The translations under genes were made by a program, and so were the position numbers. Below the pieces are notes generated by a model. It was not told the origin of the DNA. It saw only the letters and a program-made list of their open reading frames with translations, and searched no databases. This document shows, piece by piece, positions 1 to 6,792 of a DNA stretch of 61,339 nt; positions within the stretch are counted from its first letter, which is position 1, and the number at the start of each line of letters is the position of its first letter. Source of the stretch: Clostridia bacterium (GTDB taxonomy: Bacteria > Bacillota > Clostridia > Oscillospirales > CAG-272). The DNA lies in assembly GCA_017444735.1 (NCBI GenBank), contig JAFSWB010000001.1, forward strand, positions 1 through 61,339, given 5' to 3'.

Positions 1-1
1 G

Positions 2-193
2 TATATCGTTACGAAGGATATTGTCAGAGCCGTCACGGTTATGGTTGTATTCTGCCCCTGCGCCCTCGTCCTTGCCACACCTACTGCGATAATGGCAGCA
101 ATCGGACAGGCTACCGGTGCCCTTGTTCATAATGCTGGTTCCTGTTTTGTTGTTTTGTTAGCGGCTCTTCTTTATGACCGGAAATACAATTGA
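2..193 (+). pseudogene. Remnant of heavy-metal P1B-type ATPase with a large internal deletion
   Basis: Frame 2 is open from the window edge to a TGA at 191-193. It carries the metal-binding transmembrane motif FCPCALVLATPTAIMAAIG. This is followed almost at once by ALVHNAGSCFVVLLAALLYD, which is the last transmembrane helix of the same family. In an intact pump some 350 residues lie between these blocks: the DKTGT phosphorylation loop, the nucleotide-binding domain and the hinge. All of that is missing, so no ATP-driven transport is possible. The 5' end lies outside the window. The frame is preserved across the junction, which suggests a clean in-frame deletion. An intrinsic terminator follows at 210-246. 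Confidence 0.8.
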
Positions 194-209
194 AACCCAA
201 AAAATAATA

Positions 210-246
210 ACGCCTCTGAGCCATATCGGCTCGGAGGCGTGTTTTT
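210..246 (+). terminator. Intrinsic terminator after the ATPase remnant
   Basis: Inverted repeat 210-222 / 228-240 (13-bp stem with one G-U pair, ATATC loop) followed by GTTTTT. It lies 17 bases after the stop of the plus-strand remnant. Confidence 0.75.
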
Positions 247-599
247 GCCACATCAACTCATCAAAAGCGTCACTTTCGATCTCGCTCATGTCCTCGATAG
301 GAAGAGACAAAATGCCAGTATGCGATTTCTATTTCGGTGCGGACAGCGTAACATTCGCCTTGCACGATTAGCAAGGATTTTTCGAGTTCAATATCTTCAA
401 TTAGCAGGAGCGCCTTTTTGATTAGCAAAAATGGAGTTTTTTTGCTAATTTCTATTAGCAAGACAGAAGATCAACCGTGATAATTAGCCACTTAATTGTT
501 TACAGTCTGTCCACCAATAAATGCAAGTGGAGTAGTAAGATTGGACGAAAACCAAAAAAGCCGAAAACCCTTGAAAACAAAGGCTTTCGGCGTTGTTTC
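247..599. other. AT-rich stretch without a convincing gene; contains an ATTAGCA motif cluster
   Basis: No protein here looks real. A 63-codon minus-strand frame (270-461) has no recognisable domain and no ribosome binding site, and its Leu-Leu-Ile runs come from the repeated heptamer. ATTAGCA occurs at 367, 400, 421 and 454, inverted as TGCTAAT at 443, with a near copy at 483. Base composition is clearly lower in GC than the rest of the window. This fits with decayed mobile DNA between the ATPase remnant and the tRNA-Arg. Confidence 0.5.
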
Positions 600-676
600 T
601 GGCACCCACGGGAGGATTCGAACCTCTGGCCTGCCGCTTAGGAGGCGGCCGCTCTATCCTGCTGGGCTACGTGGGC
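600..676 (-). tRNA. tRNA-Arg (anticodon CCT), CCA encoded
   Basis: Read on the minus strand: acceptor GCCCACG pairs with CGTGGGT, with discriminator G and a genomically encoded CCA at 600-602. The D-arm is GCCC-AGCAGGATA-GAGC. The anticodon stem GCCGC/GCGGC encloses loop CTCCTAA, giving anticodon CCT. The T-loop is TTCGAAT. Length is 77 nt, and all arms fold except a terminal A-C mismatch in the T stem. It reads AGG codons. Confidence 0.95.
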
Positions 677-750
677 GTGTGTACTTTTCAGGAACAATCT
701 CGAACTCTATAATGCCCGCTTTTCCTCCAAAGGCGATTGTTCCAACATAA

Positions 751-791
751 CCTTAGGAGGCGGTCGCTCTATCCTGCTGAGCTACGGAGAC
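751..791 (-). pseudogene. 5' half of a tRNA-Arg truncated after the anticodon loop
   Basis: From 791 downward the minus strand reads like the start of another tRNA-Arg(CCT): acceptor strand GTCTCCG, a complete D-arm GCTC-AGCAGGATA-GAGC, then ACCGC and loop CTCCTAA with anticodon CCT. After CTAAGG (about 751) the similarity stops. No T-arm or acceptor 3' strand follows. It is 74 bp upstream of the intact tRNA-Arg. Breakage inside the anticodon region is where many tyrosine integrases recombine. A 9-bp inverted repeat (691-699 / 735-743) lies in the intervening DNA. Confidence 0.75.
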
Positions 792-871
792 GTACCGATC
801 GGCGACTTTTCGGACGCCGGGTAATATTTTATCACAATAAATACGCGTTTGCAATACCCCGAGGCGTTTTT

Positions 872-1384
872 TTACTCTCCCGGAACGCGCAGCCGCTGTG
901 CGAGGAACTGCGCCGTCAAGCCCGTGAGAAGCCCGGTCGCGACGGCTGAGAGGACGAGGACCGGAGCGTATACGAGGACGGACGGCGACCTGTAGATCAC
1001 GACCGCCGCGGCGAGCTGTCCCGCGTTGTGAAAAATCGCTCCGACGACGCCCGCGACGAAGATCTGACGGTCGGTGATGAACCGCTTCAGAATGAGGACG
1101 GCGAGAAAGGAGAAAAGCCCTCCCGCAAGAGAAAAAACGATCCTGCCCGAGAAGATCCCGCCGATCACGACGCGCGTGAGCATCACGCCGAAGGCGTCCT
1201 TCGCGCCGACGCGCATCAGGACCCAGACGGTGACGATGTTTGCGAGTCCGAGCTTGACCCCCGGGATCGGCACGAGAGGCGGGATCTGCGCCTCGACGAC
1301 GAATATCACAAGGGCTATCGCCGCGAAAAGCGCGTCCTTTACGATCCTTTTCGCCGCGTTTCCGGCGCTTTTCCTTCCGCTCAT
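872..1384 (-). CDS. Gx transporter family protein (heptaprenyl diphosphate synthase component I-like membrane protein)
   Basis: A 170-residue integral membrane protein with about five hydrophobic segments. It contains the family pattern PGVKLGLANIVTVW near residues 42-55 and conserved small-residue helices. The family (Hpre_diP_synt_I) was named after a prenyl-synthase subunit but is now usually regarded as an ECF-like transporter or membrane partner. Its start codon directly abuts the TAG stop of the NusG_II gene, so the two are translationally coupled. Order ApbE, NusG_II, Gx on the minus strand recurs in Firmicutes gene clusters for flavin-based extracytoplasmic redox chemistry. The substrate is unknown. 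Confidence 0.8.
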   Translation of the reverse strand: MSGRKSAGNAAKRIVKDALFAAIALVIFVVEAQIPPLVPIPGVKLGLANIVTVWVLMRVGAKDAFGVMLTRVVIGGIFSGRIVFSLAGGLFSFLAVLILKRFITDRQIFVAGVVGAIFHNAGQLAAAVVIYRSPSVLVYAPVLVLSAVATGLLTGLTAQFLAQRLRVPGE

Positions 1385-1765
1385 CTATCTCGCCTCCGCG
1401 TCAGCCCCGGCGTCGCCCGACGTGATCCTCACGGTCAGCCGGTGCGGCATACAGACGATGGGGTACGGTCTCTCCCCCGACGCCCAGCCGGCCGCGACGC
1501 ATATTTTGTCGGGACAGTCCGCCGCCGTCACCGCTATCATTCCCGGTCTTACGGTGACGGTGTTCCTGTCGCCGTCTTCGTCTCCGATCTCGATTTTGTA
1601 CTCTTCCGTCACGCGGTCGAGGTCGATCCTGTAAAGGACCTTTCCGTCCTTCACGATCTCCGCCGTCGTTCCGGCGGGGAGAAAAAAGCGGACGGCGATC
1701 GCGGCGGCCGCCGCGACGGCGGCGATCACGGCGATTATGATTATCCACGTTCTCGTCTTTATCAT
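1385..1765 (-). CDS. NusG domain II-containing protein, membrane-anchored
   Basis: 126 residues: one N-terminal transmembrane segment (about 6-28), then an extracytoplasmic beta-rich domain with the family pattern VTAADCPDKICV (about 78-89) and a C-terminal PYPIVCMPHRL block. Despite the name this family is not a transcription factor. It is found exported in Firmicutes beside ApbE and Gx proteins. The start overlaps the apbE stop in an ATGA. The stop is TAG, one of only three terminal TAGs I find in this window, and it is followed immediately and in frame by the ATG of the Gx gene. Confidence 0.8.
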   Translation of the reverse strand: MIKTRTWIIIIAVIAAVAAAAAIAVRFFLPAGTTAEIVKDGKVLYRIDLDRVTEEYKIEIGDEDGDRNTVTVRPGMIAVTAADCPDKICVAAGWASGERPYPIVCMPHRLTVRITSGDAGADAEAR

Positions 1766-2769
1766 GAGACAATCCTCAATGTGTATCCTGAATCCTCTTC
1801 TCGGGTGAACGCGTCCTTCAGTCCGTCCGTTATGACAATCTCTCCGCCGCTTGTGACGAGGATCATCTCAAAGTCGCGCGTTTCCCGCCACAGTCCGACC
1901 GCGCGCTCCTCGCCCATCACGAAGACAGCCGTTGAGAGCCCGTCCGCGGTCGTCCCGCTCTTCCCGACGACGGTCGCCGAAAGAAGACCCGAGTCGGCGG
2001 GGGACGCGGTGGCGGGGTCGATTATGTGCCAGATCCTTCTGCCGGACGCGTCGTTGAAATAGCGCTCGTACCCTCCGGAGGTGACGACGAAGAGGTCGGA
2101 CGCCTCCACCGTCCCGACGGAGCCGTCGCCGGCGGGGTCGCGGACCGCTATCCGCCACGGGGAGCCGTCCGGACGCGAGCCCAAAGCGCCGATATTCCCG
2201 CCAAGATCGATGAGAGCGGACGATACGCCGTTTTCCTTCAGGATCGCGGCGGCGCGGTCTGAAAGATACCCCTTTGCGACGGCGCCGAGATCGACTCCCG
2301 CGCCCTTGGGGATACGGATCGTTCCTTTCTCGATCCGGACCCCTTCGTATCCGATCTTTTCAGTTATTTTCGCGAGCTCTTCCTTCGACGGGACGCGGTT
2401 TTCGCCCGTTGTGAATCCCCACGCCCTGACGGCGGGGTAGACCGTGACGTCGAGCGCCCCTCCCGTCGCCCGGCTGATCCGGAGCGACTCGCCGACGAGC
2501 TTCAGCGTGTCGGCGGACGCCTTGACCTCCCCGTCTCTGTTGAGCGCGGAGATCTCGCTGTCCTTATCCGTCACGGAAAAAAGCGTCTCGAGACGCGCCG
2601 CCTCGGCTTTGACCTGGTCGCCGGCGTCGGTCCCGTAGGTACGGACGGACATATACGTGTCCATGGCGAAAAACTCTGTCGTGTATCCGCGGTCGGAGGC
2701 GCATGACGCGAGGGATATCGCAGCGGCGGCGGCGCAAAGAAAAACGGCGGTTCGTTTCAGCATTATCAT
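1762..2769 (-). CDS. apbE: FAD:protein FMN transferase, lipoprotein (ApbE family)
   Basis: 335 residues with a lipoprotein signal (lipobox ISLASC, Cys about 23). The ApbE domain shows MDTYMS, GVDLGAVAKGYLSDRA, LIDLGGNIGALG and the metal-site region HIIDPATASPA. ApbE enzymes covalently attach FMN from FAD to a Thr of extracytoplasmic flavoproteins such as Rnf/Nqr subunits. No FMN-binding acceptor protein is encoded in this window. It is first gene of the apbE-NusG_II-Gx unit. The first ATG of two close ones was chosen; the SD (GGTGA) is weak. Confidence 0.9.
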   Translation of the reverse strand: MIMLKRTAVFLCAAAAAISLASCASDRGYTTEFFAMDTYMSVRTYGTDAGDQVKAEAARLETLFSVTDKDSEISALNRDGEVKASADTLKLVGESLRISRATGGALDVTVYPAVRAWGFTTGENRVPSKEELAKITEKIGYEGVRIEKGTIRIPKGAGVDLGAVAKGYLSDRAAAILKENGVSSALIDLGGNIGALGSRPDGSPWRIAVRDPAGDGSVGTVEASDLFVVTSGGYERYFNDASGRRIWHIIDPATASPADSGLLSATVVGKSGTTADGLSTAVFVMGEERAVGLWRETRDFEMILVTSGGEIVITDGLKDAFTREEDSGYTLRIVS

Positions 2770-2836
2770 TCACCAAAGAGGCGGCGGCGCTCAGACAGAA
2801 CACCGCCGCCGTTTTAATTTACGACGTGATTTTCGA

Positions 2837-3361
2837 TTATTCTTCTTCTTCTTCGGACCCGGCCGTTTCTTCGACGGGCTCGGTAGCGGCGGCGGTGTCG
2901 GCCTGATCCGTATCGTCGTCCTTCGCCTCGGTATTCGTCCACGAGTCGAGATAGTAGACGATGACGTCGCCGTCATGGACGACCGCCTTGCTCGCGAGCT
3001 CGGTCGCGTCCTTCTGGTTCAGCTTATAGATCCAGCCGGAGACGACGCCGTTCTGCGTGCGTTCCTTCTGTCCCTTGATCGCGGTGATACGGCCGCCCTC
3101 CACGCTCTCGTCGATCGAGTACTGGATGGCGTTTTCATCGAGGATCTCGCGAGTCGCCTGAAGAACGGTGGGGGGATTGCTTTCCGTTCCTTTTACGGTC
3201 CCTTCCATAACGCCGCAGATGAGGTCCTTGTCGCCGTTCGGCTTTATTTTGATGACGGAAAGTCTGACCGTGGCGGAGACGACGTTTCCGCCGCAGGCGA
3301 TCATTCCCGTCGACAGGAAAACGATTGCCAGAATAAGTGCTGTCGCTTTGATTATTTTCAT
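2837..3361 (-). CDS. DUF4430 domain lipoprotein
   Basis: 174 residues. Residues 1-22 are a lipoprotein signal with lipobox GMIAC. A DUF4430 domain follows (about 30-145), a fold resembling the C-terminal part of transcobalamin, with the typical GWIYKLN and a VVHDGDVIVYYLD ending. The last 25 residues are an acidic Asp/Glu/Thr tail. Such lipoproteins often sit beside ECF transporters, so with the neighbouring Gx protein a cofactor or vitamin binding role is possible but unproven. It has its own consensus promoter at 3402-3430. Confidence 0.8.
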   Translation of the reverse strand: MKIIKATALILAIVFLSTGMIACGGNVVSATVRLSVIKIKPNGDKDLICGVMEGTVKGTESNPPTVLQATREILDENAIQYSIDESVEGGRITAIKGQKERTQNGVVSGWIYKLNQKDATELASKAVVHDGDVIVYYLDSWTNTEAKDDDTDQADTAAATEPVEETAGSEEEEE

Positions 3362-3401
3362 TTTGAAAAATCCTTTCGTGAATGCTTATCGCGCTATCAC
3401 A

Positions 3402-3430
3402 AATATACAATATTTGCGCGTTTTTGTCAA
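3402..3430 (-). promoter_or_regulatory. Sigma-70 type promoter for the DUF4430 gene
   Basis: On the minus strand: TTGACA (3425-3430), 17-bp spacer, TATATT (3402-3407). It lies 40 bases upstream of the lipoprotein start. Confidence 0.7.
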
Positions 3431-3449
3431 TATCCTTTTGAGAGGATTT

Positions 3450-3941
3450 TCAGTTAAGGACGGCGAATCCCACGGTGAGATACAGGAAATACGCCTCGAG
3501 CGCCCAGAGCGGGACGGCGGCCAAAAAGACGGAGGCGTAAAATTTCCCGCACGATACGGCGGCGGGAATGAGGACCGCGGCGGAGAGGAGGAGCGCGGAG
3601 GCGGCGACGACGCATTTCGCCGAGAAAAAGAGGGGACACCAGAACAGAGCGAAGAAAAACGCCGCCGCCGAGTTGATGAGGGGCGCCGGTTGGTCGCGTC
3701 TTCTCCCGAGGCAGATCGCCGCGAAAAAGCCGAAGAAGAGATAGGCGGCGACCGACAGGGCGAAGAGGACGAAAAGGGGAGGGGTAAAGGGCGGCTTTCT
3801 CATTACCCGCCAGAAGAAGGGAACGCCGCCCGTCGTGACCCACGTCAGGACGCCGAGGACGGCGGCGACGGCGGGCAGGACGATAAACGCCGCTTTCGGC
3901 GCCGATACGCAGACAAGGTCGCTTTTCAGTTTCTTCAGCAT
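3450..3941 (-). CDS. tspO: TspO/MBR family membrane protein
   Basis: 163 residues with five hydrophobic segments, the size and topology of TspO. Diagnostic features are the RKPPFTPP loop after the first helix, the FALFWCPLFF segment in the middle (family: LNxxWSPLFF) and an aromatic-rich last helix ending near LN. Family members bind tetrapyrroles and take part in stress-related porphyrin handling. The ribosome binding site AGGTGA lies inside a strong hairpin followed directly by six U residues and the ATG, so expression is probably regulated (see 3942-3973). Confidence 0.85.
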   Translation of the reverse strand: MLKKLKSDLVCVSAPKAAFIVLPAVAAVLGVLTWVTTGGVPFFWRVMRKPPFTPPLFVLFALSVAAYLFFGFFAAICLGRRRDQPAPLINSAAAFFFALFWCPLFFSAKCVVAASALLLSAAVLIPAAVSCGKFYASVFLAAVPLWALEAYFLYLTVGFAVLN

Positions 3942-3973
3942 AAAAAATCACCTCATAAAAAGATATGAGGTGA
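3942..3973 (-). promoter_or_regulatory. Hairpin with poly-U that contains the tspO Shine-Dalgarno (terminator / SD sequestration)
   Basis: In the minus-strand transcript the arms TCACCTCATA (from 3973) and TATGAGGTGA (to 3948) form a 10-bp stem with a TCTTTT loop. The arm AGGTGA is the only SD-like sequence for tspO, and TTTTTT (3947-3942) separates it from the ATG. The element therefore has the form of an intrinsic terminator for the upstream ttcA transcript and also occludes the tspO ribosome binding site. Confidence 0.6.
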
Positions 3974-3998
3974 AAAATCGCCGTATTCGGGCGGCGCG

Positions 3999-4733
3999 TC
4001 ATCCGCGGCTTTTCCATCCGTCGATCCCGCCGCGCTCCAGCGCGCCGACGACGGCTTTGTAAACGCCCCTGTAATCGCGGTCGAGGGAACGGAGCGTTTT
4101 TTTCATCCTCTCACGCTCGGTCGCTCCGTCCTCGGGACAGACCTTCTCCGCGACCGGGAGCGAAAAGGCGCGGCAGAGCGGAGCGATCTCACGTTCCCGC
4201 ATATAGATCAAAGGGCGGATCAGACGCACTTTTTCGTACTCCGTCACGGGCGAAAAGCAGGCGACCTTTCCGCCGAGAAGAAGGTTCATCATAAACGTCT
4301 CCGCGGCGTCGTCCATGTGATGGCCGAGCGCGAGGACGCCGCACCCGAGCGCCTCCGCCGCGTCGTTCAGCGCGCCGCGCCTGAGACGCGAGCACAGACT
4401 GCACGGGCTTCCCTCGTTCCTCGCTTCAAAAACGATCGACGCGATCTTCGTTTTTATAACCGTGTGGCGCACTCCGATCCTTTCGCAGAACGAGGAGAGC
4501 GCGGAGTAGTCGGCGTCCTTTCCCGTGACGTCCGAAAAAGACGGATCGACGGTGACGGCTTCGAGCCCGAAGTCGTAGTCGCCGAAATGCGAAAGCTCCG
4601 AGAGGAGCCATAAAAGGGCGGTCGAATCCTTTCCGCCGGAAACGCCGACGGCGATCCTGTCGCCCGGTTTTATCATTCCGTAGTTTTCGACCGCCCGGCG
4701 GATTACGCCGAGCGCCGTTTGCTTGTTTTTCAT
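3999..4733 (-). CDS. ttcA: tRNA 2-thiocytidine biosynthesis protein TtcA family
   Basis: 244 residues. PP-loop ATP pyrophosphatase motif SGGKDS at 32-37, CSLC at 111-114, GHHMDDAAET at 137-146 and a further Cys in VCPEDG near 198. The CxxC plus third Cys arrangement is the iron-sulfur site of TtcA enzymes, which thiolate cytidine-32 in tRNA. This distinguishes it from TilS. The paralogous 2-thiouridine enzymes (TtuA/Ncs6) are the main alternative. It is divergent from the amidase gene at 4810. Confidence 0.8.
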   Translation of the reverse strand: MKNKQTALGVIRRAVENYGMIKPGDRIAVGVSGGKDSTALLWLLSELSHFGDYDFGLEAVTVDPSFSDVTGKDADYSALSSFCERIGVRHTVIKTKIASIVFEARNEGSPCSLCSRLRRGALNDAAEALGCGVLALGHHMDDAAETFMMNLLLGGKVACFSPVTEYEKVRLIRPLIYMREREIAPLCRAFSLPVAEKVCPEDGATERERMKKTLRSLDRDYRGVYKAVVGALERGGIDGWKSRG

Positions 4734-4809
4734 CGTTTGTCCTTTGTGTCAATCGGCGGCGAGCCGAATAAAATGGTATCGATCCCATATTCCGAAAGGA
4801 GCGATTGAA

Positions 4810-5373
4810 ATGGCGGAAAAGATATACATAGATCAGGGGCACAACCCGGTCAACCCGAATGCGGGAGCGGAGGGGAACGGTCTGCGGGAGCAGGACCTCG
4901 TTTACACGATAGGGCAGAGACTGTCGGAAATACTGAGAGCGGGAGGGCTTGAGACGAGACTGTCGCGGCCGTCTCCGACGACCCAGCTCGGAACGTCCGT
5001 CGCGTCGTCGCTCGCCGCGCGCGTCAACGACGCGAACGCGTGGGGCGCGGACTGGTTCGTCAGTCTCCACACCAACGCGTCGAGCATCGTATCGGCGAGC
5101 GGGTCGGAGTGCTTCGTTTACAGCGAGACGAGTCCGGCTTACGTTCTCGCGGAGAATATCGCGTTCCAGCTCAACGCCGCCACGGGGCTCCGGGACAGGG
5201 GCGTCTTTACCCGCCCGTCGCTCTACGTCCTGAGGCGGACGGCGATGCCCGCCGTCCTCGTCGAGCTCGGATTCATCACGAATCCGTACGACGCGGAGCT
5301 GATGCGGTCGTCTCCCGAGATCTTCGCCGCGGGCGTCGCGAACGGCGTGTTCGCGTATCTCGGGCTTCTGTAG
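4810..5373 (+). CDS. N-acetylmuramoyl-L-alanine amidase (Amidase_3), no signal peptide
   Basis: 187 residues, a stand-alone Amidase_3 zinc hydrolase. IYIDQGHNP supplies the first His, NGLREQDL the zinc Glu, SLHTNA the second His and LVELGFITN the catalytic Glu. It cleaves the amide between MurNAc and the stem peptide. The ATG at 4810 was chosen because AAAGGAG precedes it by 6 bases; an in-frame upstream extension has no SD. There is no signal peptide or cell-wall-binding repeat, so its route to the wall is unclear. It ends in TAG just 9 bases before the convergent trmD. Confidence 0.85.
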   Translation: MAEKIYIDQGHNPVNPNAGAEGNGLREQDLVYTIGQRLSEILRAGGLETRLSRPSPTTQLGTSVASSLAARVNDANAWGADWFVSLHTNASSIVSASGSECFVYSETSPAYVLAENIAFQLNAATGLRDRGVFTRPSLYVLRRTAMPAVLVELGFITNPYDAELMRSSPEIFAAGVANGVFAYLGLL

Positions 5374-5382
5374 AGCCCGGGG

Positions 5383-6084
5383 TCACTTTTCCTCCGGCGG
5401 GAGAAGATCGGGGCGGCGCATGCGCGTCAGCTCCTCGGCTTTCTGCCGCCTCCAGTCGTCGATATTCTTGTGATGACCGCTTATCAGGACCTCCGGGACT
5501 TTCATTCCGTGAAATTCCGGAGGTCTCGTGTACTGCGGAAATTCGAGAAGACCGCCGGAAAACGACTCGACCTCGAAGCACTCGGGGTCGGACAGCACGC
5601 CGGGGCAGAGCCTTCCGACGCAGTCGGCGAGGATGCAGGCGGGTATCTCGCCGCCGGTGAGGACGAAGTCTCCGATCGAGATCTCCTCGTCGATTATCTC
5701 GTCGATCACGCGCTGATCGACGCCCTCGTAGTGGCCGCATAGGATTATGAGCTGTCCGTATTCCGAAAGGGAGCGGGCGATCCCTTGCGTCAGCGTTTTC
5801 CCGCGCGGGCTCATATATATCGTTCTGATCTTTTCGCGGGGGAGGGAAGAGGGATCTTCGACAATTGCAGAATAACAGTTCCAGATCGGCGGAGCCGCCA
5901 TCAGCATCCCTTTTCCGCCGCCGTAAGGCGTGTCGTCGACCCGTCTGTTCTTATCCTCGGAATAATCCCTTATGTTATAGGTTCTCACGTCGAGAGCGCC
6001 GCTTTTTCTCGCTCTTCCGATGATGCTCTCGGAGAGGACCGTGTCGACGAATTCCGGGAAAAGAGTCATTATATCTATCCTCAT
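5383..6084 (-). CDS. trmD: tRNA (guanine-N1)-methyltransferase
   Basis: 233 residues with the trefoil-knot SPOUT signature: DDTPYGGGKGM (about 50-60), CGHYEGVDQRV (about 115-125) and SIGDFVLTGGE (about 136-146). It methylates G37 of tRNAs with G36, which prevents frameshifting. Its start overlaps the rimM stop in an ATGA. The usual partners rpsP and a KH-domain gene are not next to it here. Confidence 0.95.
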   Translation of the reverse strand: MRIDIMTLFPEFVDTVLSESIIGRARKSGALDVRTYNIRDYSEDKNRRVDDTPYGGGKGMLMAAPPIWNCYSAIVEDPSSLPREKIRTIYMSPRGKTLTQGIARSLSEYGQLIILCGHYEGVDQRVIDEIIDEEISIGDFVLTGGEIPACILADCVGRLCPGVLSDPECFEVESFSGGLLEFPQYTRPPEFHGMKVPEVLISGHHKNIDDWRRQKAEELTRMRRPDLLPPEEK

Positions 6085-6617
6085 TTTTCTTCTCCCCCGC
6101 CGTCCGTCATCCCGTCTATGAGATGAACGTAAATACCCGCGCCGTCCCCGTCGGGGACGACTTTTTTTATGAATTCGGGGACGCCGGGGATCATGAACTC
6201 TCCCCCGCGCTCCGTTTTTACGACGTAGATATGCTGGATCCTGTCCGTCATCACGTCGGACAGCGTGCCGACCGCGGCGCCCCGTTCCTCGTCGACGACG
6301 GGAAGCCCGATGACGTCGGCGATGAAGAAATCGCCCTCTTCAAGATCGAACGATTCTCTGTCGGCGAAGAAAACCGTCCCTTTCATCGCGGCGGCGCGGT
6401 CGAGATCGTCGATCCCCTCGACGGAGGTGACGACGAACCCTTTGTGGACGAACGCTCCCGTGACCCGCCACTCGCGCATCGATCCGTCCTTTTCCTTCGT
6501 ATAGATCTTCTTCAGAGCGAGAAGGTCCTCCGAAGCGTTGCAGAGACTTTTCAGCTTCATCATGCCGCGGACCCCGTGCGTTCCTGCCACGGCGGCGCAT
6601 TCAAGATATTTATTCAA
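6081..6617 (-). CDS. rimM: 16S rRNA processing protein RimM
   Basis: 178 residues: an N-terminal RimM barrel with GTHGVRGMMKLKS, a PRC-like C-terminal barrel with FFIADVIGLPVVDE and the typical ending MIPGVPEFIKKV. It assists maturation of the 30S head with S19. The start is TTG, 7 bases after GGAGG. The promoter lies at 6643-6671. Confidence 0.95.
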   Translation of the reverse strand: MNKYLECAAVAGTHGVRGMMKLKSLCNASEDLLALKKIYTKEKDGSMREWRVTGAFVHKGFVVTSVEGIDDLDRAAAMKGTVFFADRESFDLEEGDFFIADVIGLPVVDEERGAAVGTLSDVMTDRIQHIYVVKTERGGEFMIPGVPEFIKKVVPDGDGAGIYVHLIDGMTDGGGEEK

Positions 6618-6642
6618 GATCGGTCCTCCCCGGTTTTTTGTT

Positions 6643-6671
6643 ATTTTACCATATTATTTACAAGGAATCAA
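6643..6671 (-). promoter_or_regulatory. Promoter for rimM-trmD
   Basis: Minus strand TTGATT (6666-6671), 17-bp spacer, TAAAAT (6643-6648). It is divergent from, and nearly abutting, the queT promoter. Confidence 0.6.
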
Positions 6672-6680
6672 CAAATGCGC

Positions 6681-6709
6681 TTTACTTTGACCGGTCCGTG
6701 TGATATAAT
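6681..6709 (+). promoter_or_regulatory. Promoter for queT
   Basis: TTTACT (6681-6686), 17-bp spacer, TATAAT (6704-6709). Predicted transcription start is near 6716, leaving a leader of about 77 nt. Confidence 0.65.
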
Positions 6710-6715
6710 GAGCGA

Positions 6716-6792
6716 CGGTGTCTTCACACCGGTGAGTTCGAAACCATCCTCACCCGGCCCGCACGGCCCAAATCAAAACTAAGGGGAAAAAA
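6716..6792 (+). promoter_or_regulatory. Structured leader of queT, candidate preQ1 riboswitch
   Basis: The short 5' UTR folds into three stacked hairpins: CGGTGT/ACACCG, GGTGAG/CTCACC and GGCC/GGCC. It ends in an A-rich tail AAAACTAAGGGG that includes the ribosome binding site. preQ1-I riboswitches also end in AAAACUAAGG overlapping the SD, and queT genes are known preQ1 riboswitch targets. I could not fit the aptamer core to a known preQ1 class, so this remains a candidate. Confidence 0.35.

Noticed and set aside
4723-4809. Longer amidase start giving a 29-residue N-terminal extension
   Set aside because: The extension lacks an SD and signal-peptide character. The ATG at 4810 has AAAGGAG at proper spacing.
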